Source: JAVJUS01 sp040220455 (GTDB lineage Bacteria > Pseudomonadota > Alphaproteobacteria > DSM-16000 > Inquilinaceae). Taken from it: a DNA stretch of 64,000 nt. The position numbers were made by a program, and so were the translations under genes. Shown here one piece after another: positions 35,469 to 44,008 of the stretch; positions within the stretch are counted from its first letter, which is position 1, and every line of letters begins with the position of its first letter. The stretch spans positions 49,225 through 113,224 of the forward strand of contig JAVJUS010000033.1 in assembly GCA_040220455.1 (NCBI GenBank). Reading direction: 5' to 3'. A model generated the notes under the pieces. The model saw nothing but the letters and a program-made list of their open reading frames with translations. It did no database searches and was not told where the DNA came from.

Positions 35469-36338
35469 TCAGAACCGGACCGAAAGGTCGAGCCCGTCGA
35501 CCCAGGCCTTGTAGGCCGGGACCGAGAACTTCTGGTACTCGACCACGTTGAAGACGTAGGAGCCCTCGTCGACCTGGCGCTCGACCGCCTCGAACTCCTC
35601 CAGCGTGCAGGGCACGAACTTGATCCGGTCGCCGGGTTTCAGCAGGCAGATCGAATCGCGGAACACGTCGAAGCGCTGTTCCCGGTCCCAGATCGGCACG
35701 GGCGTACGGGCGAAGACCTGGATGCCGCCCGGCAGGTCCTCGGGGTAGATCCCGACATTGGAGCCGCCGAGCCCGACCGTGCCCTTCTTCGTCCAGATCC
35801 GCGGCGGGTCGTATTTCGGCACCGTCAGCCGGCAGCGCGGATCGAGCGCCATCATGAACGGCACGCCCGGCCACCAGCCGATCGCCGAGACCCAGTATTC
35901 CGAGCCCGAATGCACGCGAACGAGCTGGTCGGTGTCGGCGAGATCGTTGAGCTCCACGATCAGCTCGGGATCGCGCGTCTTCTCCGCGATGTCGCGGATG
36001 TAGCGGTCGATCGCCTCGGCGCTCCACGGGTCGAGATAGGCGGTCGGCAGATAGAACAGCCGGCTGTCGAGCTCCAGCTCGTCGCTGGAGCCGAGCGCGC
36101 CGGTCAGCTCGACCAGCGCGTCGACGAGCCGGGCGTAGTCGACCTCCTCCGGCTCGTAGTGCACCAGCAGCGAGGCGAAGGCGGGCGCGGTCTCGATGAC
36201 GCCCGGCGGGCGGTTCTCGGCGATCAGCGCGGCCAGGCCCTGGGCCTTGAAGTTGAGCTCCAGGTTGGTCTCGTTGCCGAATTCGATCAGGACGTAGCGG
36301 TCGCCCGCCGGCAGGATCTTCGGCGTGTCATAGATCAT
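35469..36338 (-). CDS. pxpB: 5-oxoprolinase subunit PxpB / KipI-type carboxyltransferase-like protein
   Basis: A 289-residue AHS1-domain protein. It starts MIYDTPKILPAGDRYVLIEFG; SLLVHYEP, GWWPGVPFMMALDP and GLGGSNVGIYPEDLPGG are typical KipI/PxpB blocks. It is longer than many bacterial PxpB proteins (about 220-240), closer to the AHS1 part of urea carboxylases. ATG 36336-36338 matches the family start; a GTG at 36416 would add an arginine-rich tail. It works with PxpC and PxpA. Confidence 0.9.
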   Translation of the reverse strand: MIYDTPKILPAGDRYVLIEFGNETNLELNFKAQGLAALIAENRPPGVIETAPAFASLLVHYEPEEVDYARLVDALVELTGALGSSDELELDSRLFYLPTAYLDPWSAEAIDRYIRDIAEKTRDPELIVELNDLADTDQLVRVHSGSEYWVSAIGWWPGVPFMMALDPRCRLTVPKYDPPRIWTKKGTVGLGGSNVGIYPEDLPGGIQVFARTPVPIWDREQRFDVFRDSICLLKPGDRIKFVPCTLEEFEAVERQVDEGSYVFNVVEYQKFSVPAYKAWVDGLDLSVRF

Positions 36339-36420
36339 GGGGCGGCTCGTTCGCGCGTGGACGGTCGGGCGGCGGGCAAGTGGCGGTCTTCGGCGATCCG
36401 GCCGGTCATTCGCCACCGGG

Positions 36421-37188
36421 TCATTCTGCGGCCTCGACGGCGAGCGACCGGTCGCTCAGCACCTCGCGCAGGGTCCGCGCGACCTCCGGCGCGTTGGGGC
36501 CGTCGCCGTGCACGCAGAGGCTCTCCGCCGGCATCGACAGCCGCTCGCCCGTGGTCGCCGTGATCTCGCCCGTGGCCAGATAATCCGCTAGGCGGCGCTT
36601 CATGTCCTCCAGATCGACCGGCCGCTTCTCGCGCTGGAGCACGAGGCTGGCATTCGCGTCGTATTCCAGGTCGAAATAGACCTCGCGGACCAGCGTGACG
36701 CCCGCCGCCCGCGCGGCCTCCGGCAGGGCCCGGCCGTCGACCGGCGCCGGCCAGTAGAGGCGCGGGCTCGGGCAGACGTCGATGATCGCGCGCACCACCG
36801 CCTCGGCCAGGTCGGCGTCCTCGTTGAGCATGAGGTAGAGCGCGCCGTGCGGCTTGACGTGATGCAGCGCCATGCCGCGCGTGGCCAGCATGCCGGCCAG
36901 CGCTCCGGCCTGGTAGGTGACGTAGGCATAGGCCTCGTCCGGCGTGATCTGCATGCGCCGCCGGCCGAAGCCCATCAGGTCGGGCAGGCCCGGATGGGCC
37001 CCGACCGCGACGTCGTTGGCCGCCGCCAGGTCGATCGTGCGCAGCATCGTCAGCGGGTCGCCGGCGTGGAAGCCGCAGGCGACGTTCGCTGTCGTGATCG
37101 CCGGCATCAGCTCGGCATCCGCGCCCATGCGCCAGTTGCCGAAGCTCTCGCCGCAATCGCAGTTGATGTCCAGGCTCGCCGTCGCCAT
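36421..37188 (-). CDS. pxpA: 5-oxoprolinase subunit PxpA (LamB/YcsF family)
   Basis: A 255-residue LamB/YcsF protein. The N-terminus SLDINCDCGESFGNWRMG and TANVACGFHAGDP are the family signature with likely metal or substrate residues; GAHPGLPDLMGFGRR and VKPHGALY follow. With PxpB and PxpC it forms ATP-dependent 5-oxoprolinase. GGGGGGAAA precedes the ATG. It directly follows the ABC ATPase gene (33-bp gap), so the operon links uptake to lactam opening. Confidence 0.93.
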   Translation of the reverse strand: MATASLDINCDCGESFGNWRMGADAELMPAITTANVACGFHAGDPLTMLRTIDLAAANDVAVGAHPGLPDLMGFGRRRMQITPDEAYAYVTYQAGALAGMLATRGMALHHVKPHGALYLMLNEDADLAEAVVRAIIDVCPSPRLYWPAPVDGRALPEAARAAGVTLVREVYFDLEYDANASLVLQREKRPVDLEDMKRRLADYLATGEITATTGERLSMPAESLCVHGDGPNAPEVARTLREVLSDRSLAVEAAE

Positions 37189-37221
37189 GGCTTTCCCCCC
37201 TCGTTCGAACTCCGGCGCGGA

Positions 37222-38370
37222 TCAGGCCCCGCCGGCCGCCGCCGTCGCCATCATGCCCGCTTCCGCCCCGATCGCCCGGCCGTCGGCGGCGAACAGGCGC
37301 AGGGCCTCCGGCCGGGCCGTCAGGACGAGGCGGTCGCCCGCCGAAAAGCGGGTCTCGGCGTCGGTCTCGACCTGGATGGCGTCCTGGTCGACAAGATAGC
37401 CGGCGTCGCCCACCGGGCGGCATACCAGGATATTGCTCCGTCCGAGGTGTTCGGTGAAGGTCACCTCGACGGGAATCCCCGCCTCGCCCGGCGCGGCGAG
37501 GCTCAGATGATGGGCGCGGATGCCGACCAGCACCTCCTGGCCCTCGCCGATCGCCGCACCCGGCGGCAGGGGCAGGACGGCCGCCGGCTCGCCGACTGCC
37601 CGGAGCGACGCCCCGTGCCGGCCCATGTTGAAGACGTTCATCGACGGGCTGCCGATGAAGCGGGCGACGAAGATGTTGGCCGGATCGGCGTAGACGCCGG
37701 CCGGCTCGCCCGTCTGCTGCACGCGCCCGCCGTTCATGATCGCCAGCGCGCTCGACAGAGTCATCGCCTCGGACTGGTCGTGGGTGACGTAGACGATGGT
37801 GATGCCGAGTTCCTGGTGCAGCCGGCCCAGTTCCAGGCGCATCGCCTCGCGGAGCTTGAGGTCAAGGTTCGACAGCGGCTCGTCCATCAGGAAGACGCGC
37901 GGCTTGCGGATCAGCGCCCGGCCGAGCGCGACGCGCTGGCGCTCGCCGCCGGAGAGGTGGCGCGGCTTCTTGTCGAGCAGCCGCTCGATGCGCAGAATCC
38001 CGGCCGTCGTCGCCAGGCGCTCGGCGATCTCGGCCTTGGCCACGCCCTTGTTGCGCAGGTTGAAGGTGATGTTGCGCTCCACCGTCATGTGCGGATAGAG
38101 CGCGTAGTCCTGGAATACCATGGCGATGCCGCGGTCGCGCGGCCTGAGCCCGGTGACGTCGCGGCCGCCGATGATCACGCGACCCGCCGTCGGGTACTCG
38201 AATCCCGCGAGGATGCGCAGCAGCGTGGTCTTGCCGCAGCCGCTGGGTCCCAGGATCGAGAAGAAGGCTCCCGGCTCGATGCCCAGCGACACGCCGTCCA
38301 GCGCCGGCTGGCGGGCGCCGGGATAGGTCTTCGAGATCCCGTCGAGAACGATTCCGGCCGCCTCGTCCAT
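37222..38370 (-). CDS. ABC transporter ATPase, MalK/UgpC type
   Basis: A 382-residue ATPase. Walker A GPSGCGKT, MVFQDYALYPHMTV, signature LSGGERQRVALGRA, Walker B VFLMDEPLSNLD and VTHDQSEAMTL are intact; the C-terminal TOBE-type domain includes GIRAHHLSLAAPGEAG. The ATG overlaps the MalG stop by one base (TGATG). It serves the importer encoded upstream and precedes pxpA in the same operon. Confidence 0.95.
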   Translation of the reverse strand: MDEAAGIVLDGISKTYPGARQPALDGVSLGIEPGAFFSILGPSGCGKTTLLRILAGFEYPTAGRVIIGGRDVTGLRPRDRGIAMVFQDYALYPHMTVERNITFNLRNKGVAKAEIAERLATTAGILRIERLLDKKPRHLSGGERQRVALGRALIRKPRVFLMDEPLSNLDLKLREAMRLELGRLHQELGITIVYVTHDQSEAMTLSSALAIMNGGRVQQTGEPAGVYADPANIFVARFIGSPSMNVFNMGRHGASLRAVGEPAAVLPLPPGAAIGEGQEVLVGIRAHHLSLAAPGEAGIPVEVTFTEHLGRSNILVCRPVGDAGYLVDQDAIQVETDAETRFSAGDRLVLTARPEALRLFAADGRAIGAEAGMMATAAAGGA

Positions 38371-39257
38371 CAGCGCATCGCTCCCAGGCTGACGCCGCGC
38401 GCCATCTCGCGCTGCAGCAGGAAGACCACGAGGACGAGCGGCAGGAACGAGACGATCGCCCCCGCCGTCAGGAAGCCCCAGTCGGTCTGGAACGGGGTGA
38501 TCGTGCTGCCCAGCCGGACCGGCAGGGTGACCCACCGATCCTTGGTCAGCAGGAAGGCGTAGAGGAACTCGTTCCAGGCGAAGACGAAGGTGAAGATCGT
38601 CGTCACCGCGAGGCCGCTCTTGGTCATCGGGACGATGAAGCGGAACAGGATCGTCAGGTGCCCGGCCCCGTCGGCCTGGGCCGCCTCGTCGATCGAGCGC
38701 GGCACCTCGGCGAAGAAGCCCTGGAGCATCCAGATCGCGAAGGGCAGCGAGAACGAGAGGTAGACGCCCACCAGCCCGACATAGCTGTCGAGCAGGCCGC
38801 CGCCGCTCAGGATCAGGTAGAACGGCACGACGGTGGAGATCGGCGGCAGCATCCTGAGCGACAGGATCCACATGCCGATCTGCTCGCGCCCCGCGATGTC
38901 CGAGCGCGACAGGGCGTAGGCCGCGAAGCAGGCGAGCACCATGGACACGAGCGTCGCCCCGCCGGCGATCAGCAGACTGTTGAGCAGGTAGCGGCCGTAG
39001 TCCCGCTCGGTGAACAGCTCGATGTAGTTGTCGAGCGTCGGCGTGAAGACGAAGCTCGGCGTCAGCCCGGTCAGCCCGCCCTCCGGCTTCAGCGAGGTCA
39101 GCGCCGTCCACAGGATCGGGAACAGCCAGGCCAGCACGACGACGCCCAGCGGCAGAAGCCAGGCCGGCCCGGCCCGCCCGGCGGCGATCCGCGCGGCCTT
39201 GCGCGCATCGGCCGGCGTGCCGGCGGGGGAGTCGGTGGGGGACACTGTGGCGGTCAT
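38370..39257 (-). CDS. ABC transporter permease, MalG type
   Basis: A 295-residue MalG-type permease. WTALTSLKPEGGLTG follows the first membrane segment, and the EAA loop is DEAAQADGAGHL with VPMTKSG. The C-terminus ends REMARGVSLGAMR. The ATG overlaps the MalF stop by 4 bp. Partner of the next upstream gene. Confidence 0.93.
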   Translation of the reverse strand: MTATVSPTDSPAGTPADARKAARIAAGRAGPAWLLPLGVVVLAWLFPILWTALTSLKPEGGLTGLTPSFVFTPTLDNYIELFTERDYGRYLLNSLLIAGGATLVSMVLACFAAYALSRSDIAGREQIGMWILSLRMLPPISTVVPFYLILSGGGLLDSYVGLVGVYLSFSLPFAIWMLQGFFAEVPRSIDEAAQADGAGHLTILFRFIVPMTKSGLAVTTIFTFVFAWNEFLYAFLLTKDRWVTLPVRLGSTITPFQTDWGFLTAGAIVSFLPLVLVVFLLQREMARGVSLGAMR

Positions 39258-40219
39258 CCCTGGCGCCCCGTCACGCCGGATCGGGCGACCACGCGCACCA
39301 GGGTCGTGATGATGATCGCGACGAGCACCAGCAGCACGACCGAGGCCGCGGCGGCGTCGCCCATCTCGAAGCTCACGAAGGCGGTCTCCCAGATCAGCAC
39401 CGGCAATGTGTAGGAGGCGTCGCCCGGCCCGCCCTGCGTCGTCGCGACGATCACCTCGAAGGCCCGCAGGAGATCGATCAGGCGCAGCAGCAGGACGATG
39501 ACCAGGATGCGCCGCAGCAGCGGGATGGTGACGAACAGGGTCTGGCGCCAGAAACCGGCGCCGTCGAGCTCGGCGGCTTCGTAGTATTCCTCCGGCACGC
39601 TGTGCATGCCGGCGAGCACGATCAGGAAGACGAAGGGCGTCCACTGCCAGACATCGATCGCGGCGATCGAGAAGATCGCGATCGAGGTGTTCGACAGCCA
39701 GCCGATCGCCGGGATGCCGACCAGCGACAGCAGATGGTTGATGACGCCGAAATCCGGCTGGTACATGAACCGCCACATCACCGCCGCGACGATCGGCGCG
39801 ACCAGGATCGGCGTGGTCAGCGCCGTGCGCACCAGCGCCATGCCCGGCAGGTGGCGCAGGCGGTAGACCCAGGCCGCCAGCGCGAAGCCGATGACGAACT
39901 CCGCCGCCAGCGCGGTGCCGGTGAACACGGCGCTGCGCAGGAGCGAGGTCGTGAACCGCGAGGTGTCGAAGAGATAGGTGTAGTTCTCCACCCCGACAAA
40001 GCGCGGCGGCGTCACCTGGAACAGGTTCTGGCGGTAGAGCGAGGTGTCGATCAGGAAGACGATCGGCCCGATCACCACCGCCAGAAGGAGCAGGACCACC
40101 GGCGCCAGCATGAGCGCCGGCACGAGCCGCTCGCCGCGATAGACGGCGCCCGTCGCGGCCCCGCCGGAATCGGCCGGGGCCGCGGGCACGCGCTCGGGTT
40201 CGCGGGCCGTCGTCGTCAT
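39254..40219 (-). CDS. ABC transporter permease, MalF type
   Basis: A 321-residue MalF-type permease. After a polar N-terminal tail, the first membrane segment is LMLAPVVLLLLAVVIGPIVF; SLYRQNLFQVTPPRFVGVEN and the EAA loop (YEAAELDGAGFW) are present. ATG 40217-40219 is chosen over one ten codons upstream because it has a GAGCGGG site nearby. It follows the binding-protein gene by 49 bp. Confidence 0.92.
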   Translation of the reverse strand: MTTTAREPERVPAAPADSGGAATGAVYRGERLVPALMLAPVVLLLLAVVIGPIVFLIDTSLYRQNLFQVTPPRFVGVENYTYLFDTSRFTTSLLRSAVFTGTALAAEFVIGFALAAWVYRLRHLPGMALVRTALTTPILVAPIVAAVMWRFMYQPDFGVINHLLSLVGIPAIGWLSNTSIAIFSIAAIDVWQWTPFVFLIVLAGMHSVPEEYYEAAELDGAGFWRQTLFVTIPLLRRILVIVLLLRLIDLLRAFEVIVATTQGGPGDASYTLPVLIWETAFVSFEMGDAAAASVVLLVLVAIIITTLVRVVARSGVTGRQG

Positions 40220-40268
40220 GACGGCCCGCTCCCCGCGCCGCGCCGGCATCGCTGGCGGCGGCGGTCCA

Positions 40269-41645
40269 TCAGATGTAGCCGGCGCGCCGGAACAGGGCCT
40301 CGGCGTCGGACTTCATGCCGGCGCAGGCCTCCTCCGGCCCGACGACGCCGGTCGCCAGGTCGCCGATGTGCTGGGTGATCACCTGGAAGAGCTGCGGGCC
40401 CTCCGGGAACTGGGCCAGGTGGTGGCCGTGGGCCACGCCCTCGGCGATCGACTTGAAGACCTGGTACTCGTGCTGCTCGCCCCAGCTCTCCAGCAGCTGC
40501 GTGTTGGAGGGCTGGCCGCCGCCGTTGATGAAGGTCTCCGCGTTGCCCTGGCTGACCGTGAACTTGGCGAAGTCGAAGGCGAGCTCGACATTGTTCGAGG
40601 CCTTCGGGATCGCCAGGCCGAAACCGCCCTTCATGCCGGTGCGCGTCGGGTCCGGGTTCGACCCGCCGACCGGGAAGTCGCGCGAGATCAGGGCGTCGTG
40701 GAAGTTCGGGTTCTCGGTCGGGCTCTGCAGCGTCATGAAGCCCGACCACATGACCTGCTGATGAACGATGTCGTTCTTGAACGCCTCGGCGTTCTCGAAC
40801 TCCAGCGCGTTGAGCGAAGCCTCGTTCCACACCGCCGCGAGGTCGCGCATCATCGTCGCGGCGGCCATCGCCTCGTCGGAATCGAGCAGGATCGCGCCCG
40901 AGCCGCGCTCGGGGTCGATGCGCCCGAAGGCGTCCATCTCGTCGTGCTCGTACCAGCGCCCGCCGAAGGAATGGAGCATACCGGTGAAGGTCATGCCCAG
41001 GAACCACTGGGTCCGCCCGGCGCAGGTCATGAAGCCGGAATCGGCCTGGCGCTCGTTGAGGACCTTGGTGTTCTCCAGGATCTGCTCGAAGGAGGTCGGC
41101 TCGGGCAGGCCCGCCTCCTCGAAGACGTCGCGGCGCCACCAGGTCATCATGCAGTTGGCGTCGTGGACCACGGCGTAGGGCACGCCGTCCCAGTCCCAGC
41201 TGCCGCGATAGGCGAAGGGCACGCCCTCCAGATAGTAGTCGCGCCATTCGGGATCGGCGTCGAACAGGTCGGTCAGCGGCTGCAGCTTGGGCCAGCTCTG
41301 CCCGATCAGGACCGGGTCGAACAGGTGCAGGTCGAAGTCCGAGGAATCGTCGATCAGGCTGGTGCCGATGCGCTGGTAGTGCTCGGCGTAGGGCGACACC
41401 AGGATCTCGATCTCGACCCCGGGATTGGCCTCCTGATAGGCGCGCGCGCTGGCCTTCAGCGCACCTTCCCAGCGCGGCCCCGGCATGGTCGTGACGACGA
41501 GGCGCTGGCTCTGGCCGCGCGCGCGGCGCCACGGCAGGCCGGTCGCGGTGACCAGCGCGCCGGCGGCGCCAGCCTTCAGGATCGTGCGACGGCGGGGTCC
41601 GGTCGGGACGAGGGTCGGACCCGGATGCGAGGGATCGTGCGACAT
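40269..41645 (-). CDS. Extracellular solute-binding protein (Tat-type leader), first gene of pxp operon
   Basis: A 458-residue binding protein. The leader has a twin-arginine stretch (GPRRRTILKAG, residues about 17-27), a hydrophobic segment and an ARGQS cleavage region, so Tat export is likely. Mature blocks: TTMPGPRWEGALKASARAYQ, VPYAVVHDANCMMTWWRRD and FAKFTVSQGNAETF. GGGAGA is 5 bp before the ATG. It is first in the SBP-permeases-ATPase-PxpABC-BC-BCCP operon, with a TTGACA promoter and a 20-bp palindrome upstream. The ligand is unknown: sequence says family 1 (sugars), while neighbours suggest a lactam or similar cyclic amide. Confidence 0.92.
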   Translation of the reverse strand: MSHDPSHPGPTLVPTGPRRRTILKAGAAGALVTATGLPWRRARGQSQRLVVTTMPGPRWEGALKASARAYQEANPGVEIEILVSPYAEHYQRIGTSLIDDSSDFDLHLFDPVLIGQSWPKLQPLTDLFDADPEWRDYYLEGVPFAYRGSWDWDGVPYAVVHDANCMMTWWRRDVFEEAGLPEPTSFEQILENTKVLNERQADSGFMTCAGRTQWFLGMTFTGMLHSFGGRWYEHDEMDAFGRIDPERGSGAILLDSDEAMAAATMMRDLAAVWNEASLNALEFENAEAFKNDIVHQQVMWSGFMTLQSPTENPNFHDALISRDFPVGGSNPDPTRTGMKGGFGLAIPKASNNVELAFDFAKFTVSQGNAETFINGGGQPSNTQLLESWGEQHEYQVFKSIAEGVAHGHHLAQFPEGPQLFQVITQHIGDLATGVVGPEEACAGMKSDAEALFRRAGYI

Positions 41646-41707
41646 GATGCTCTCCCTGGATGCCCGCCGCTCGCCGGTCGGCGATGACGGATTGAACTTG
41701 ACTTGAT

Positions 41708-41761
41708 TCAAAGATAATTATCTTTGATGAAAGGCTATGAAGGTGGACATGCTCTTGTCAA
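41708..41761 (-). promoter_or_regulatory. Promoter and 20-bp perfect palindrome (operator A) of the pxp/ABC operon
   Basis: Minus strand: TTGACA (41761-41756), 18-bp spacer, TAGCCT (41737-41732), then the perfect palindrome TCAAAGATAA/TTATCTTTGA at 41708-41727. The operator sits just after the -10 box, as expected for repression. It lies in the 341-bp gap between the pxp operon and the divergent GntR gene, the most likely source of the binding protein. I see no other feature in the rest of that gap. Confidence 0.7.
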
Positions 41762-41986
41762 CAGGATTGCCCCGACCATCTCGCCGTGCATCGGATCCGC
41801 GCCGGAGGCGGCGGGCCGGCCGGCGGGGGTTGACCCCGCGCGGGGTGGCCCCTAAACGTCAAAGGCGTTCAGTTTTGACCTGTCGGGCACGCAGCGATTG
41901 TCGCGCGGCACCCGCGGCGGCCGGCACCCCCGTCCGCCGCCGACCCGCCCGCGGTGCCGACAAGACGAGTACCCGCGATCACCGCC

Positions 41987-42775
41987 ATGCAGCATCCTGA
42001 CATGCCATCGGCCGACCCGGTGCCCGAGGGACCGGCACCCACCGACACGCCGTCGAACGGGGCCCGAGAGCCCTGGTCCTTCTACCCGATCGCCAACGCC
42101 CGCGCGCACGAGGCGGTGATCGAGCAGATCACCTTCGCCATCCGCGCCGGCGCCTTCGCCCCCGGGGACCGGCTGCCCCATATCGACGCCCTGTCGAAGA
42201 CGATGAAGGTGAGCAAGCCGGTCATCGGCGAAGCGCTGAAGGTGCTCTCCCGGGCCGGCGTGCTGCAGGTCCAGCGCGGCATCAACGGCGGGCTGACCGT
42301 GCTGACGACGGAGATCCCGCCGGGCATCATGGCGCTCGGAGCGCCGGCCCCGCATCTGAGCATCGTCGAGATCGTCGAGGCGCGGCGCCCGGTCGAGACG
42401 GCGCTCGCCGTTCTGGCGGGCGAGCGGGCGACCGACATCGACTTCGAGATGCTGGACCACTGCGTCTCGGCCCTGCGCACCCATCGCCGCGCGGCGCTGG
42501 AGAAGCGCATCCGCTACGATCACCTGTTCCACTACAATATCGGCCGGGCGGCGCGCAGCCGGGCGCTGGCGGAATACCAGCACCAGATCATGGAGCAGCT
42601 CTTCCTGCGCATGCGCTCCTATTTCAAGGAGATCGAGGACGTCGACAGCGTCGTCGCCCTGCACCAGGAGACGCTGGCCGCGCTGCGCACCCGCGACCGG
42701 GCGACGATCGAGCGGGCGGTGGACGTCCATCTGCGCCCGCTGGAACAGGCCGTCGCCGCGCGCAACCAGGACTGA
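41987..42775 (+). CDS. GntR-family regulator, FadR/FCD subfamily
   Basis: A 262-residue regulator. The winged helix spans about residues 32-105 (RAHEAVIEQITFAIRAGAF, PGDRLPHIDALSKTMKVS, VIGEALKVLSRAGVLQV). The FCD effector domain follows, with EARRPVETALA, the metal-site pattern YDHLFHYNIG and HQETLAALRTRD with a later His (VDVHL). FCD domains usually bind carboxylates with a metal. No clear Shine-Dalgarno; ATG 41987 or 42002 could be used. It is divergent from the pxp operon across operator A and convergent, 14 bp away, with the tartrate-dehydratase-like gene. It is the best candidate regulator for all AAAGAT/ATCTTT sites in the right half of the window. Confidence 0.92.
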   Translation: MQHPDMPSADPVPEGPAPTDTPSNGAREPWSFYPIANARAHEAVIEQITFAIRAGAFAPGDRLPHIDALSKTMKVSKPVIGEALKVLSRAGVLQVQRGINGGLTVLTTEIPPGIMALGAPAPHLSIVEIVEARRPVETALAVLAGERATDIDFEMLDHCVSALRTHRRAALEKRIRYDHLFHYNIGRAARSRALAEYQHQIMEQLFLRMRSYFKEIEDVDSVVALHQETLAALRTRDRATIERAVDVHLRPLEQAVAARNQD

Positions 42776-42789
42776 GGCGGGACCCGCGC

Positions 42790-43956
42790 TCATTCCAGCA
42801 GCCCCGCGACATGGGGCGCGAGCTCGGCCTTCTCCTCGATTCCAAAGCCGGGCGCGTCGGTCGGCGCCACCGTCCCGTCGCCCACCGCGCAGGCGCCCGG
42901 ATAGCCGCCGAAGGGCTGGAAGACGCCCGGATAGGCCTCGCAGCCGCCGAGTCCCAAGCCGATCGCCACGTGCAGCCCGATGACGTGGCCGCCATGGGGA
43001 TGGACCTGGCGGCGGTCGAAGCCGTGGGCCTCCAGCGTGTCGATCATCGCGGCGAACTCGACCAGGCCGTAGCTGAGCCCGGGATCCATCTGGAAGTAGT
43101 CGACACCGGGCCGCATCCCGCCGAACAGCACCAGGTTCTCCACGTCGCGGCGGGAGAACAGGTTCTCGCCGGTCGCCACCGGGTGCGGATAGGCCTCGAC
43201 GAGCCGGCGGTTGAGGTCGTAGTCGAGCGGGTCGCCAGCCTCCTCGTACCAGCGCAGGCCGTAGCCGGCCATCTCCCGGCCGTAGGCCAGCGCGGTGTCC
43301 CGGTCGAAGCGCCCGTTGGCGTCGACGGCGAGCCGGTCGGCCGAGGGCACGCCCGCCAGCGCCGCCTCGATCCGGCGCATGTCGGTGGCGAGGTCGGCGC
43401 CGCCGATCTTCATCTTGAAGAATGTGTAGCCCTGCTCGGCATAGCCGCGCATCTCCTCCGTCAGCTTGGCCAGGTCCCCGTCGGCGCTGTAGTAGCCGCC
43501 GGCGGCATAGACCGGAACCGAGTCGCGGGGCGCGGCGACGGCGAAGTGCTCGGCGATCAGGCGGTGGGCCGGGACGCCGCGGGCCTTGGCGTTGGCGTCC
43601 CACAGGGCGAGTTCCAGCGCCGCGACGGCGCCGGCCCGACAGCCGTGGCCGCCCGGCTTCTCGTTCTTCATCATCGTCGCCATCGCCGCCGCCGGGTCGA
43701 AGAGCTCGCCGACGGCGTCGGTCAGGCTCGCGGCGTCGGCCTTCATCAGCCGCGGGATGAAGCGCTCGCGCATCAGGCCGCCCTGGGCGAAGCGGCCGAT
43801 CGAGTTGAAGCCGAGCCCGACGACCGGCCGGCCGTCGCGCTCGGCGTCGGTGATCACCGCGACCAGCGAGACGTCGTGCTCGTCGAAGCTGACGACCGCG
43901 TTCTGAATGTCGGCGCGGAGCCTGACCGCGACCTCGCGGATCTCGCGGATGCGCAT
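42790..43956 (-). CDS. Enolase-superfamily sugar-acid dehydratase, D-tartrate-dehydratase-like
   Basis: A 388-residue enolase-superfamily protein. As I recall it, the characterised Bradyrhizobium D(-)-tartrate dehydratase has catalytic Lys184, metal ligands Asp213, Glu239 and Glu265, and His322. Here the equivalents are Lys183 (FKMKIGG), Asp212 (VDANGRF), Glu238/239 (WYEEAGDPLDY), Glu264 (ATGENLFS) and His321 (HPHGGH), with nearly the same numbering. NEKPGGHG and YAAGGYY are also shared. The reaction would be Mg-dependent dehydration of a 2,3-dihydroxy acid. It is third in the ALDH-aminotransferase-dehydratase operon; GGGAAGAC precedes the ATG. A relative with changed substrate is possible. 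Confidence 0.85.
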   Translation of the reverse strand: MRIREIREVAVRLRADIQNAVVSFDEHDVSLVAVITDAERDGRPVVGLGFNSIGRFAQGGLMRERFIPRLMKADAASLTDAVGELFDPAAAMATMMKNEKPGGHGCRAGAVAALELALWDANAKARGVPAHRLIAEHFAVAAPRDSVPVYAAGGYYSADGDLAKLTEEMRGYAEQGYTFFKMKIGGADLATDMRRIEAALAGVPSADRLAVDANGRFDRDTALAYGREMAGYGLRWYEEAGDPLDYDLNRRLVEAYPHPVATGENLFSRRDVENLVLFGGMRPGVDYFQMDPGLSYGLVEFAAMIDTLEAHGFDRRQVHPHGGHVIGLHVAIGLGLGGCEAYPGVFQPFGGYPGACAVGDGTVAPTDAPGFGIEEKAELAPHVAGLLE

Positions 43957-44008
43957 GGACGTCTTCCCGTTCTTGCAGCGTTGCCCCGTCCGGGGCCGGG
44001 CCAGCCGC

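Noticed and set aside
36338..36416. Upstream GTG start extending PxpB by 26 residues
   Set aside because: The extension is arginine-rich and absent from the family, which begins at MIYDTPKIL; no better ribosome-binding site.
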